A DNA stretch of 64,000 nucleotides, taken from assembly GCF_013408655.1 (NCBI RefSeq), contig NZ_JACCBP010000001.1, forward strand, positions 558,001 to 622,000. The letters are read 5' to 3'. This DNA comes from Pigmentiphaga litoralis (GTDB taxonomy: Bacteria > Pseudomonadota > Gammaproteobacteria > Burkholderiales > Burkholderiaceae_B). The position numbers and the translations under genes were made by a program. Positions within the stretch are counted from its first letter, which is position 1; the number at the start of each line of letters is the position of its first letter. Shown here piece after piece: positions 11,390-20,777 of the stretch. Under the pieces are notes generated by a model. That model was not told the origin of the DNA. It made no database searches and saw only the letters and a program-made list of their open reading frames with translations.

Positions 11390-14300
11390 GTGACGACGAT
11401 AACGACACAACGCCGATAGAAATCGACAAAGTTCGAGCATCAAAGGCAGGCCATGCCTTTCATGAAGCTTGGGGCGCGCGCACCGCTCTTGAACTCCTGC
11501 CGCCATCGAGCGACCTTACAGCGATCACGCTTGAGGGTTTCGACGAACGTGACGAGCAGAGTTTGGGAACTGGTGCGGTCGAGATTGCCGATCTTGTTCG
11601 GTACCATGGCGCCACCGATGTCGCACGGGCGCATCGAGTCACGGTCGTCCAGTTCAAGTACTCGATCGCAAGCGCCGACACGGCAGTTCGAGCTGCGGAC
11701 CTGGCATCAACTCTTGGCAAGTTTGCCGCGACCGATGTCGAGTTGCGAGCGACCCATGGCGATGATCACGTTCTCGCGGTGGTCCGCTATGAATTTGCAA
11801 CGAACAGGCCCATCCACGAGAACTTAGGGAAGGCGATTTCGGCGGTCGTCGCGGGCACGCAAGAAACCGGGGATATTGCCCGCCAAGCAAGCCGGATCGC
11901 ACAAGCCCTGAAAGAGTATCCCCATCCCTTTGCTGACCTGTTGCGGCGATTGGAATTGGTGGGTAGCAAGGGAAGCTTGACCGAGGCTGAGCGTGCGATA
12001 TCGACGACGCTCGCCGCATGGAGCGAACCAGGGGATCCGGATGCGGAGAAACGCCTGCTCAAGTTGCGGAATCTCATCAGGATCAAGGCCGGTCCTGGTA
12101 GCGAATCGGACAAACGAGTTGATCGAGTAGCGGTCTTGGCTGAGCTGGAGGTGGAGCACGAGGACCGCTTGTACCCCACGCCCGATGCGTTCCCCGAGGT
12201 TCAGATCGTCATTCAGCGTGAAGTTCTTGACGACATTGCCATCCTCGCCCGTGAAGCTGATTTTCCTCTCGTTGTTCATGCTGCCGGCGGGATGGGCAAG
12301 ACGGTCTTGATGCAAGGCCTCGCCGATCGATTCCGAGCCGATGGCCCCGTGGTGCTCTTTGATGGCTTCGGCGCCGGTCGCTGGCGTGATCCAGCTGACG
12401 GCCGGCACCTCCCGGAAAGGACGCTTGTCCACCTTGCCAATCTCTTGGCCGGACAAGGCCTGTGCGACATCCTGTTGCCAGTGGCGGACGTAACGGGCTT
12501 GCTGCGAGCGTTCCGCCGACGACTCGCCCAATCGGTGGAGACGGCTCGGCGAACTCGCAGCGATGCATGTGTTTCACTGGTGCTCGACGCGATCGACCAC
12601 GCTGGGCTTGCCGCGCGGGATACCGCGACCTCGTCGTTCGCACACCTTCTCATGCGCAGCATCAGCGTCGATCCGATCGACGGCGTTCGCGTCGTCGCAT
12701 CGTGCCGGACTGAACGGCTCGCGCTGGCAACTGGCGATGCCTCGCACCGTCCTTTCACCGTTCCACTGTTCACTGACGCGGAAGTACGTTCCCTCATTGA
12801 TCGGCGCGTGCCGGATGCTTCGGTCGACGAGGTCGCCGCTCTGCTGACGCGGTCAGGTCGCAATCCACGCTGTCTCGACAACCTGATCACGACCGGACGA
12901 CCGTATGATCCCGTGTCGTTCCCTGACGCCCCAGGAGAGCCGCAAGATCTGCTCGACGCGCTGCTTCGAAAGCGTCTCGCCGAAGCGCGCGAAACTGCAC
13001 GCGCTCGCGGGGCAAGCGACGCGGACATTGACCTTCTGCTTACAGGCATCGCCTTGCTAGCGCCCCCAGTTCCCATTGAAGAACTGGCTGCGGCACATGG
13101 CTTGATCGCGGAGCAGGTTGAAAGCTTCGCGGCCGACCTCGCCCCGTTGCTTGAGCGAACGCCACACGGTTTGATGTTCCGCGATGAACCGACCGAGACC
13201 CTGATCCGATCGAGCTACGGCGCAAGTCAAGCCGGTCGAGATCGCGTTATCGCCGCTCTCCAGGACCGCCAGCTCACATCGAACTATGCGGCCCGAGCAC
13301 TTCCAGCATTGCTCACCTCGCTACGCGATGCAGATCAGCTCATCCAACTGGCCTACGACCTGCGTGTTCCCCGAGGCGCTTCACAGGTAAGCGCACGCGA
13401 CATCCGTCTATCGCGGATTACTGCCGCCATAGCACTGGCGGGAGAGCTGAACCGGCGCGACGATCTTCTGCGCTTGCTTTTAGAAGCGTCGCTCGTTGCC
13501 GCTGGACATGAGCGATCCGATCGCTTCCTATACGAGCATCCTGATCTCACTGCAGTGGCAGGCGACCCCGAAGCTCTGCGACGCCTCTCCGCGACCAATG
13601 TTGGCTGGCCCGGAGGAAAACACGCCGCGCTTGCACTTGCGAACGCGTTCGCAGGCGACCGAGAGGAGGCCCGTCGCCACGCTCGGCGATCAATCGATTG
13701 GCACAATTGGGCCGCGCATACCAAACGCAGTGTGCGCTATAGCGAATCGAAAACCTCGAGGCAATTGGATGATATTGGATTCGCGTATGTCGAGATGCTG
13801 GCGGGCAACGACGTGCGCGTTGCGGAGTTCTTCGCCCGTCGAGACGACGGTGTGGCCTTCGCTAAGTTTCGGGACTTGTTCGATCTTCTGGATCGACACC
13901 AGAATTCGGCGCATCCGCCCGAGACACGCATCGCAACGAGGCTTTTGCGTTGCCGACTGCCTTCTCGCGCACTCTATGCCGCCGCGCTTCCTTTCGTCGG
14001 CCGTAACCCATCCCATGCCAGGCGACTTGTCGCAGAACTTGCTGCTGCAGCTTCTGCGGATGGCAAGAGTGAAGGCTTGGCGATGGCCAGTGTGCTGGCA
14101 TCAGCGCAGGCGATAGAGCTCGGCATGGAGAGAGAGGCAGAAACCATTCTCGCTGGAACTGCACTTGCATCGCCAAGCGTTTATAACTACTCCAGTCAGT
14201 ATCCGAGCGACCGTGCGGTCCACGTGACTGTACTGGCCGCCGGCGTTCGAGCTGCCTTGAGCCGGAAGCGCGCCGCCTTGATCGACATTGCACCGGCGGA

Positions 14301-17300
14301 ATTCATCGGTCTGGTGCCTGCGGGCGCTCGGTCGCGGGGCGCAGCGAACTTTAGCCGGGTACTTAATCAGAAGCTGGCCGCTCCGAAGTTCGACGGAACT
14401 CGGCACCGACGGAAGCGGCGCGACGGAATCGACGAGGAAAAACGATCAGACTATTCGCGTGCGCTTGGCAGCCGGATCTTGCCGATGCTGAGCTATGCGC
14501 AGGATGTCGCCGATATCATTCGCCCGCCCAAGGGAAAGACGCGGGACGAGATGGTGGCCACGGCCTTTGACCGACTTGTCCGTGATGTCGAGCAGTCATC
14601 CAACTATCCGTATAGGGACGGGAAGGCGTATCTCGCACGAAACGGCTTCCGAGTGATATTCGATCTTGCCGATGCGTTCGGTGCGTTCAATGCCTCGCTT
14701 GCGAAGCGCATGGCCGAGTGGGCAGCGAGTGCGCCAGGCCTATTCACGCCGGAGCTGACCGATGCGGTTGCTCGACTGTCGCGTACGCCCCACTGCCATG
14801 ATGCTGCGCTCCTACTTGCCGGCCATATCGAGCGCAAGATCCAACTCGATACCGATGTCGGATCCAGAATCTCATCCTACGGTGACCTCGCGCGCGCAAC
14901 CTGGCGAGTAAGCACTGAAGAGGCCGCGGCCTATTTTCGCCGGGCGCTCGATCTTGCTGAGGCAATTGGGTCGGATGACTTCGATCGTACCAACCACTTG
15001 CTGGAACTGACCGGCCACTATTCGGGTCCTGAACTTCCGCCGGCGGCGGCGCACACCCTGGCGCGTATCCTCGAACTGAATCAGAACGACGATGGCAAAT
15101 TCCCCTGGACTGAGTATGCGAAAACAATGGTTCCGATTGCTGGTCGGGCGACGTTGGCCACGCTGGCGCGACTGGATGATCGTGACGTTGCTCGGCTCGG
15201 ACTGTCGCTCGGCCCAGCATTAACTGTCCTCGTCCGCGATTCGAAGCTTTCAGTTGAAGCCGCCGTCGCTCTGTTTGGTTTGGCTGCTCCAGTCGAAACC
15301 TGGACGTGGCACATCTCCGGCTTCGCGTCAGAGGTCATTTGCCGTCTACCTCAAGAACGATGGGAATGGTTCTTCGATATCCTCTTGGTCGAGATCGATC
15401 GTGAGGATCAACTGTCTCCCGCACGAGAGACGATCCAACGGTTACATGACCTCGCTGAGCGCAGTCTTCCTGCCGCTTCTCATGCTAGAACACGAATCGA
15501 GGGCTTGCTTACTCGCCTTGGACCCCGATCCGAATCGCGTACGGTAATCCCTCCGTCGACCGCTTCGGAGCCACTGCCTGTCTTCCCGGTGGACCTCACG
15601 GACTCAGACGACATTGACCGTCAGATCCTCAGCGAAAAGATTGACCAGTCAGGGCGGCGCTGGCCGGTTCGAACACTGATCGATTTGGCCAAGCGGGCAA
15701 ACTCTCCCGGCGAGCGCCTCGGGTTCGTCCGCGCGGTCGTTGAGTCAACGGTTGCCACGCTTGCCGACAAAACCCACGCGTTGGACGACTACTTGGAGGA
15801 ATGGGGTAGGTCGTCGGCTGCTATGCGTGATGCTCTGCCTGACTTGGGACTGCGCTTGGCCACCAAGCACGCTGCTGAACTTGCCAGTTCAAGCACCGAC
15901 GCGTGGGGCGGCTGGCGGGGACTGGAGCAACATTTCCATGCCGACCGCGCAACTCTTGTCGAGCACGTAGTTTCAGCGCTCCGGAGCACCGCGGACAGCC
16001 TTGGTGGTAATGCCTGGCTCTCACTTGCCGCGAGACTGGCGTCTGACGTCAGTGCCAGTGCCATTGCGCAAGGCCTCGAGCGGTTTCTGGCGAACACAGA
16101 TGAAAAGCTGCCGCCCGAAGTTGGAGATGGACCGTGGAACACGCGTTTTACGATTCCGTCCGATGAGGGGACATTCGTGGCGGGGCTCGTGTGGGCGAGG
16201 CTCGGCCATCCCATCGCAGCAATGCGCTGGCGCGCAGCCCATGCGGTGCGGCGCTTGGTGGTGGCCGGACGTTCCGATGTCATTGGACGCCTGATCGAAT
16301 GCTTTGGGTCTGCTTCAAACTTGCCTTTCGGCGACGCAAAGCTGCCCTTCTACGCAATGCATGCACAGCTTTGGCTGTTGATAGCGCTCGCTCGTGTCGC
16401 GAAAGACTCTGCTGGCACATTTTCCCCCCATCGCGCGTTCTTCGAGCGGATCGCCTTTTCTGCTGGGTTTCCGCACATCGTCATGCGCGCGTTCGCGATA
16501 GACATACTTCGCCAGCTTGCGCTTGCCCTCGCGCCCGAAGAGCGCGAAGAGCTTATCGCTAAGCTCGACTCCGCAAACCAGTCGCCGTATCCATCGGTTT
16601 ACCGAACCGACGAGCGCGAGTTCCGATATGCACCCAGGCCTGACGCCTCGCTTAAATCAGAAGACGGTTTCCACCTCGACTACGACTTCAACAAATATCA
16701 GGTCGAGCGCTTGTGCCACGTCTTCGCTTGTCCAGGCTGGGAGGTGGAAGATCGCATCAGTGCATGGGTGCGGCGTTGGGACTCAACCGTTCGAGGAATG
16801 TACGACTGCCCGCGTAGCAGAAGCCATGATGCATCTTGGTCGTCCGGATATGTTCCGGACCGGGACCGGTACGGGGGATACCTAGGGTGGCATGCTCTCA
16901 TGCTTGTTGCTGGTGAGCTGCTGGCGACACGGGCGGTTGTCGGCGAGGATTGGAGGGGGGATGCTTGGGGCGCGTTCCTGAGTGAATATAGGCTTTCAAG
17001 AAGCGACGGTCTCTGGCTTGCCGAGCTCACCGACCCGTTTCCACTCGACCTCACTAAGGAGGCGGACATGCCCATGCCGGAGAGCGGTGAAAGAGGCACC
17101 GCACGCGAAGACAGCAATCTGCTGGCACCATTGCTCGGCGTGCTCGGCGGCAAGGTGGCGACGGATTGGCTTCCGGTGGCAGGACGTTGGTCGATCGGGC
17201 GAGACACAACAGTCACGCTTCAAAGCGTACTGGCGAATGCCGTCGATGCGCGAGCGGCGGTCATGGCCGTGCTGTCAGAAGAAGCATTCTTTAGATGGTT

Positions 17301-17964
17301 ACCGGATGATCAGGATGAGGTTACCCGTCACTTCGGTGGCGACGGCCACACGGTTCAGCCATGGGTCGCAAAGACACCGAACAACGAGCGCAAGTTCGAT
17401 CGACATGATCCCTATGGTGCCGCCACTGCACTCGACAGGCCCTTCCCATCGGATTGGACGCGAAACCTGTTGGGGACTGTCGCCGATGACGAGGTGGTCC
17501 GCTTCTGGTCAATCGATGGGAGACCAGCCTATCGCGCCGAAGCCTGGGGTGCTGAGGGCGGACGCGGTGAGTACGCCTGGAGCGAGACTGGATGCCGCTT
17601 TTTCGTCAGTCGTGGCCCATTGCTTTCCCTGCTTAAGGTATCCGAGCGTAGCCTTGTCGTCGCACTCTCGCTCCAGAAATACCATAGAGGGAAGTCGAGC
17701 GGACGCGTCGGGGACACGAGCGGCTTTACCCATCGATCGCTGGCGGTCGTCATCGATGAGCGTGGCCAAATTTGGTCTCCGCGAGGACTCTCTCGACACG
17801 CCAAGGAAGCCCTTGCGACGCTCGACCCCGATCGGCGACGCGATTTCTATCCACGGTTTCGCGCGATCGCAGGCCTGGCCGATGAATGGCTATCTCGGGG
17901 TAACGATCCACCGATTAGCGATGAACTGTATCGAATAGTCATCGAAGGTATACCGTCCGACTAA
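11386..17964 (+). CDS. Giant STAND-type ATPase with nuclease-like N-terminal domain, probable defence protein
   Basis: A 2192-residue protein. Residues about 20-110 resemble a PD-(D/E)XK nuclease of the Cap4/DUF4297 sort: Glu50 in ITLEGF, Asp69 in EIADLV, and Gln89-Phe-Lys91 in VVQFKYS. A P-loop ATPase follows: Walker A AAGGMGKTVL near residue 300, Walker B-like LVLDAID near 397-403, and VASCRTERL near 436-445, the order seen in STAND/NACHT switch proteins. The remaining ~1500 residues are mostly helical and repeat-like with a Trp/Tyr-rich C-terminus, a layout expected of a sensor. Nuclease-STAND-sensor is the design of Avs-type antiphage proteins. The specific family is not recognised and the defence role is inferred. 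It begins on the integrase remnant's stop (ATGA). Its reading frame is intact over 6.6 kb. Confidence 0.8.
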   Translation: MSDDDNDTTPIEIDKVRASKAGHAFHEAWGARTALELLPPSSDLTAITLEGFDERDEQSLGTGAVEIADLVRYHGATDVARAHRVTVVQFKYSIASADTAVRAADLASTLGKFAATDVELRATHGDDHVLAVVRYEFATNRPIHENLGKAISAVVAGTQETGDIARQASRIAQALKEYPHPFADLLRRLELVGSKGSLTEAERAISTTLAAWSEPGDPDAEKRLLKLRNLIRIKAGPGSESDKRVDRVAVLAELEVEHEDRLYPTPDAFPEVQIVIQREVLDDIAILAREADFPLVVHAAGGMGKTVLMQGLADRFRADGPVVLFDGFGAGRWRDPADGRHLPERTLVHLANLLAGQGLCDILLPVADVTGLLRAFRRRLAQSVETARRTRSDACVSLVLDAIDHAGLAARDTATSSFAHLLMRSISVDPIDGVRVVASCRTERLALATGDASHRPFTVPLFTDAEVRSLIDRRVPDASVDEVAALLTRSGRNPRCLDNLITTGRPYDPVSFPDAPGEPQDLLDALLRKRLAEARETARARGASDADIDLLLTGIALLAPPVPIEELAAAHGLIAEQVESFAADLAPLLERTPHGLMFRDEPTETLIRSSYGASQAGRDRVIAALQDRQLTSNYAARALPALLTSLRDADQLIQLAYDLRVPRGASQVSARDIRLSRITAAIALAGELNRRDDLLRLLLEASLVAAGHERSDRFLYEHPDLTAVAGDPEALRRLSATNVGWPGGKHAALALANAFAGDREEARRHARRSIDWHNWAAHTKRSVRYSESKTSRQLDDIGFAYVEMLAGNDVRVAEFFARRDDGVAFAKFRDLFDLLDRHQNSAHPPETRIATRLLRCRLPSRALYAAALPFVGRNPSHARRLVAELAAAASADGKSEGLAMASVLASAQAIELGMEREAETILAGTALASPSVYNYSSQYPSDRAVHVTVLAAGVRAALSRKRAALIDIAPAEFIGLVPAGARSRGAANFSRVLNQKLAAPKFDGTRHRRKRRDGIDEEKRSDYSRALGSRILPMLSYAQDVADIIRPPKGKTRDEMVATAFDRLVRDVEQSSNYPYRDGKAYLARNGFRVIFDLADAFGAFNASLAKRMAEWAASAPGLFTPELTDAVARLSRTPHCHDAALLLAGHIERKIQLDTDVGSRISSYGDLARATWRVSTEEAAAYFRRALDLAEAIGSDDFDRTNHLLELTGHYSGPELPPAAAHTLARILELNQNDDGKFPWTEYAKTMVPIAGRATLATLARLDDRDVARLGLSLGPALTVLVRDSKLSVEAAVALFGLAAPVETWTWHISGFASEVICRLPQERWEWFFDILLVEIDREDQLSPARETIQRLHDLAERSLPAASHARTRIEGLLTRLGPRSESRTVIPPSTASEPLPVFPVDLTDSDDIDRQILSEKIDQSGRRWPVRTLIDLAKRANSPGERLGFVRAVVESTVATLADKTHALDDYLEEWGRSSAAMRDALPDLGLRLATKHAAELASSSTDAWGGWRGLEQHFHADRATLVEHVVSALRSTADSLGGNAWLSLAARLASDVSASAIAQGLERFLANTDEKLPPEVGDGPWNTRFTIPSDEGTFVAGLVWARLGHPIAAMRWRAAHAVRRLVVAGRSDVIGRLIECFGSASNLPFGDAKLPFYAMHAQLWLLIALARVAKDSAGTFSPHRAFFERIAFSAGFPHIVMRAFAIDILRQLALALAPEEREELIAKLDSANQSPYPSVYRTDEREFRYAPRPDASLKSEDGFHLDYDFNKYQVERLCHVFACPGWEVEDRISAWVRRWDSTVRGMYDCPRSRSHDASWSSGYVPDRDRYGGYLGWHALMLVAGELLATRAVVGEDWRGDAWGAFLSEYRLSRSDGLWLAELTDPFPLDLTKEADMPMPESGERGTAREDSNLLAPLLGVLGGKVATDWLPVAGRWSIGRDTTVTLQSVLANAVDARAAVMAVLSEEAFFRWLPDDQDEVTRHFGGDGHTVQPWVAKTPNNERKFDRHDPYGAATALDRPFPSDWTRNLLGTVADDEVVRFWSIDGRPAYRAEAWGAEGGRGEYAWSETGCRFFVSRGPLLSLLKVSERSLVVALSLQKYHRGKSSGRVGDTSGFTHRSLAVVIDERGQIWSPRGLSRHAKEALATLDPDRRRDFYPRFRAIAGLADEWLSRGNDPPISDELYRIVIEGIPSD

Positions 17965-18276
17965 GGGGATCGCCTCACTCTTCATGCAGCTCGCCCGGAC
18001 AGGGCGGGCTTTTCGTAGGTGGACATCCGGCTTTAAAGTGCCCCTGCGTGGGGTTTGCTTGCGCTCCTCGATCCGCGCTTCGACTTCGACCAAATCCCGT
18101 ACTACGCAGCGCGGCGTCAGGTTGAAGCGACGTGAGAACTCGCCGCGGCGCTCTATTTCGTAGATTGTTGTTTCGGCCAAGGGGACGGTTTGCCGCAACT
18201 CCTGGCGGCGGATCGTGCGCCGGAAGGGTAAAACACTGCGTTTTGGAAACTGCGGTAGCTGGTCGTAGGCGTCCAA
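17890..18276 (-). CDS. AlpA family phage/ICE transcriptional regulator
   Basis: A 128-codon minus-strand gene. Residues about 18-80 match AlpA regulators: RTIRRQELRQTVPLAETTIYEIERRGEFSRRF (split here only by reading), then LTPRCVVRDLVEVEARIEERK, with the MerR-like helix-turn-helix and the VEAWIE-like end. AlpA proteins activate excision or integrase genes of prophages and ICEs. The start is a TTG at 18276, because no ATG or GTG precedes the domain in frame; its ribosome site is weak. Family members usually end near LRKARPVR (about residue 92). Here the frame runs on and is antisense to the last 25 codons of the ATPase gene, so the original stop may be lost. Confidence 0.75.
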   Translation of the reverse strand: MDAYDQLPQFPKRSVLPFRRTIRRQELRQTVPLAETTIYEIERRGEFSRRFNLTPRCVVRDLVEVEARIEERKQTPRRGTLKPDVHLRKARPVRASCMKSEAIPLVGRYTFDDYSIQFIANRWIVTPR

Positions 18277-18306
18277 GCCGGGCAGGTGACCTGTTAAGGA
18301 GCACGT

Positions 18307-18322
18307 AGGCTCCTTGGAGCCT
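18307..18322. other. Small hairpin upstream of AlpA
   Basis: AGGCTCC (18307-18313) pairs with GGAGCCT (18316-18322) with a two-base loop; CAGCTGATGAGCTG follows as a second small dyad. This ~220-base gap between AlpA and the next operon must hold both divergent promoters. A role as terminator or operator cannot be decided. Confidence 0.3.
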
Positions 18323-18499
18323 TTGTCTCAGCTGATGAGCTGTGACGGGTTATTCTCCATGTCGCATTCCATAAGTGTTCGGCGCTGCCAGGCTCACTAC
18401 CGCGCGATGTAATGGTGGCTTTCATTGGCTATCGCGGAAACTCGTTGCAGCGTAGAGGAGCCTATTCAAGAACAGCAGCCACGTGAAAAGGGGAGGGGT

Positions 18500-19437
18500 A
18501 TGGCGACGGTGACGGTTTCTCCAGGTCATTTTGAGGACTACAGTGGCATTCAGTTCGAGCGCCTTGTCTTCGCGTACCACGTTCGCATGGGCTGGCGTGG
18601 CCTCGTTTGGTATGGTCAATCGGGAGGCGATCAAGGGAGCGATATCTCGGGTATCGAGCCATTCGATGACCAGCCGGCACGCAAGACCATCATCCAGTGC
18701 GCGAACCGGGGCACGTTGACGCTGGCGAAAGCCAAGGCGGATATGGGCAAGGCGGCCAAAGCCGCAAGCGGGGTGCGGGATGTCTTCAAGTTCGTCTGCC
18801 GTGGCGCCGTTTCGGACGCCAGCCGAACACGGATTGAGCAAGCCGCAACTTCTCTTGGCGTTGCACATCTGACGATATGGTCAGGTGTGGAGTTCGAGGA
18901 AAACCTGCGGCTTCGTGCCGAGACCTGCTGCATCGTTTCGTCCAAGGCATCGAGTTTCCTGACGCCGAAACAGAGATCCGAAGGCTCGTGGACGACTTCC
19001 CCGGCCTCTCGGATATCGATGTGCTGCAATTGATGGCAGCCGTGTTTGATCGGCCGGCCTTTCGCACGCCGTTTCAGTGGGAAAGCTCCCTGCCAGCTTT
19101 TCGGCAGGCTATCGAAGACACCATCGGCGCGCTCAATACCGGCGCGTGGCGGACGCGCGAGGGAGATGAAGTCAGGCGCATCCCCTCGATTCACCATCTT
19201 CAAGATCAACGCATCCAAGCGGTGCTTGCAAAGGTAGTTCGCTAGGTTGATGAGTTGCGCCGCATCTTTGTGACCCGTCTCAAGGACGGGGAGATCAGGC
19301 ACTGCGGCTGCGAGCAGCCGGATTGCCCCATGTACATGCTTACGCATCGCGTTGCCGACGAACTGGACGAAGCCAGGCGGACAATCCTAGCGACGTTTCG
19401 ATCGGTGCGTGCGCCCTTTAACGTGAGTCTTCAGTAG
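18500..19437 (+). pseudogene. Mrr-like restriction endonuclease-type gene, broken by a frameshift and a stop
   Basis: The ATG at 18500 follows GGGAGGGG. Residues about 15-70 look like an Mrr-type nuclease: FERLVFAYHVRMGW, YGQSGGDQGSDISG with Asp48, and IIQCANRG where a Q/E-x-K motif would stand. Coding sense changes frame at about 18917-18925 (consistent with a one-base deletion): RLRAE continues as LLHRFVQGIEFPDAETEIR in another frame. That frame then meets a TAG at 19243-19245 and continues in phase as VDELRRIFVTRLKDGEIRHC to a stop at 19437. Joining the pieces gives about 312 residues. Both lesions together make this a probable pseudogene; the two downstream pieces retain good coding character. 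It is the first gene of the operon running to 22775. Confidence 0.72.
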
Positions 19438-19443
19438 GCGTGC

Positions 19444-19929
19444 ATGCCAATGGTGCTGTCCAACGAGCAAATTCAGTATCTCAGCCAACATCTGCCCGGG
19501 GATCCTGTGGCACGCGCGTTGTCCGAGCTACTGGGCAATGACGATGACTTGCTCGGCATCGACGCGAATGAACGATCGATCACTTTCCGCTTCGCGATGT
19601 ATCTCCAACAGCATTTTCCTGACTGGACCGTGGATTGCGAATACAACCGGGATGGCACTGATCCAAAGCGGCTTGGACATCTGGAGCTGTATCCGGACAG
19701 CGAGGACGATGAGGCGAAGACCGTATTCCCAGATGTAATCGTCCATCGGCGAGGCACGAGGAACAACTATCTGGTCTTGGAGTTCAAGAAGTCAACGAGC
19801 CGCATTGACCGACAGATCGACCTTCGGAAACTTCGGGGCTACAAGCAGCAGCTTGGCTACGAGCATGCTCTGTTTGTGGAGGTCGGCACCGAGGGGCAGG
19901 CGATCGTTACCATGCTTGAATGGGCTTGA
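19444..19929 (+). CDS. PD-(D/E)XK nuclease-like protein
   Basis: A 161-residue protein of no recognised named family. Its core is a nuclease-like motif: Asp97 in FPDVIVHRRG followed by Glu113-Phe-Lys115 in YLVLEFKKS, the classic PD...ExK pattern, with Glu66 and a helix (FRFAMYLQQHFPDW) before it. It starts six bases after the broken nuclease gene and is followed 19 bases later by the TIGR02391 gene, so it belongs to one operon. Nuclease activity is inferred from the motif only. Confidence 0.7.
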   Translation: MPMVLSNEQIQYLSQHLPGDPVARALSELLGNDDDLLGIDANERSITFRFAMYLQQHFPDWTVDCEYNRDGTDPKRLGHLELYPDSEDDEAKTVFPDVIVHRRGTRNNYLVLEFKKSTSRIDRQIDLRKLRGYKQQLGYEHALFVEVGTEGQAIVTMLEWA

Positions 19930-19948
19930 GAGGTAGCAGGGGAAACTC

Positions 19949-20758
19949 ATGACACTTATTCCACTTTTCAGCTCGCAGCATCTTGAAGCCGCTTGTCGCG
20001 TGCTTGCCGATACCGAGCAAGGCTTGAGCGGTACGCAAATCGAGCGCTTGCTGCAAGAGATCGAGGTTGGAGATACCTCACCCGGCATGACCAAGTGGAA
20101 ACGGCTGTTTAATGCGCTGGCTGGTGCGCAGAACCACCACCAGATCGGCAACCATCTCATCATGTTTATCAATCGTGCGATGAATCCGGTGAACTACGCC
20201 CGCGACCCCGCGGCGTTCGCCTGGCGGCGCGACGAACTCAATGTCGTCCTTGCGTTCTCCGGTTTCTACGTGCGCGACGACGGCAGGGTCGGATACGCCG
20301 ACAAGGCCACGACGCTCGATGCCGCGCGCGCCCGCGCGGGACGGCTCAAGGCCGCGTTGGAAAGTCGCGTCGTCCACGCGGAAGTGCTGAACTACTGCCG
20401 TGCCGAGTTGCTGGACGAAAACTACTTCCATGCCGTCTTCGAGGCAACAAAAGGCGTTGCGGAACGGATTCGGCTGCTGTCGGGCCTAAACGGCGATGGT
20501 GCGGACTTGGTGAACAAGGCATTCGCAGGCCAGCAACCGGTCCTGGCCTTGGGGCCGCTCACAACGGAATCCGAGAAGAGCGAGCAGAAAGGCTTTGCCA
20601 ACCTGTTGATCGGCCTGTTCGGTGCCGTGCGCAATCCGCTGGCCCATGCGCCCAAGACGAATTGGCCCATGTCCGAACAGGATGCACTGGACGTTCTGAC
20701 GCTAGTGTCGCTGATTCACCGCAAGTTGGATGGCGCCACGAAACCAGCGGCCGTATAG
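19949..20758 (+). CDS. TIGR02391 family protein
   Basis: A 269-residue protein whose C-terminal half matches the TIGR02391 (Ymh) family: YFHAVFEATKGVAERIR, LNGDGADLVNKAFAG, and FANLLIGLFGAVRNPLAHAPK (approximately residues 155-235). The N-terminal half (HLEAACRVLADTEQGLSGTQIERLL, then LFNALAGAQ) is a helical domain often found with it. The family is often encoded beside restriction-modification and other defence genes; its biochemical role is not known to me. It lies in the middle of the nuclease-like operon with 19-base gaps on both sides. Confidence 0.78.
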   Translation: MTLIPLFSSQHLEAACRVLADTEQGLSGTQIERLLQEIEVGDTSPGMTKWKRLFNALAGAQNHHQIGNHLIMFINRAMNPVNYARDPAAFAWRRDELNVVLAFSGFYVRDDGRVGYADKATTLDAARARAGRLKAALESRVVHAEVLNYCRAELLDENYFHAVFEATKGVAERIRLLSGLNGDGADLVNKAFAGQQPVLALGPLTTESEKSEQKGFANLLIGLFGAVRNPLAHAPKTNWPMSEQDALDVLTLVSLIHRKLDGATKPAAV

Positions 20759-20777
20759 TCATAAGGGAAGAACAAGA

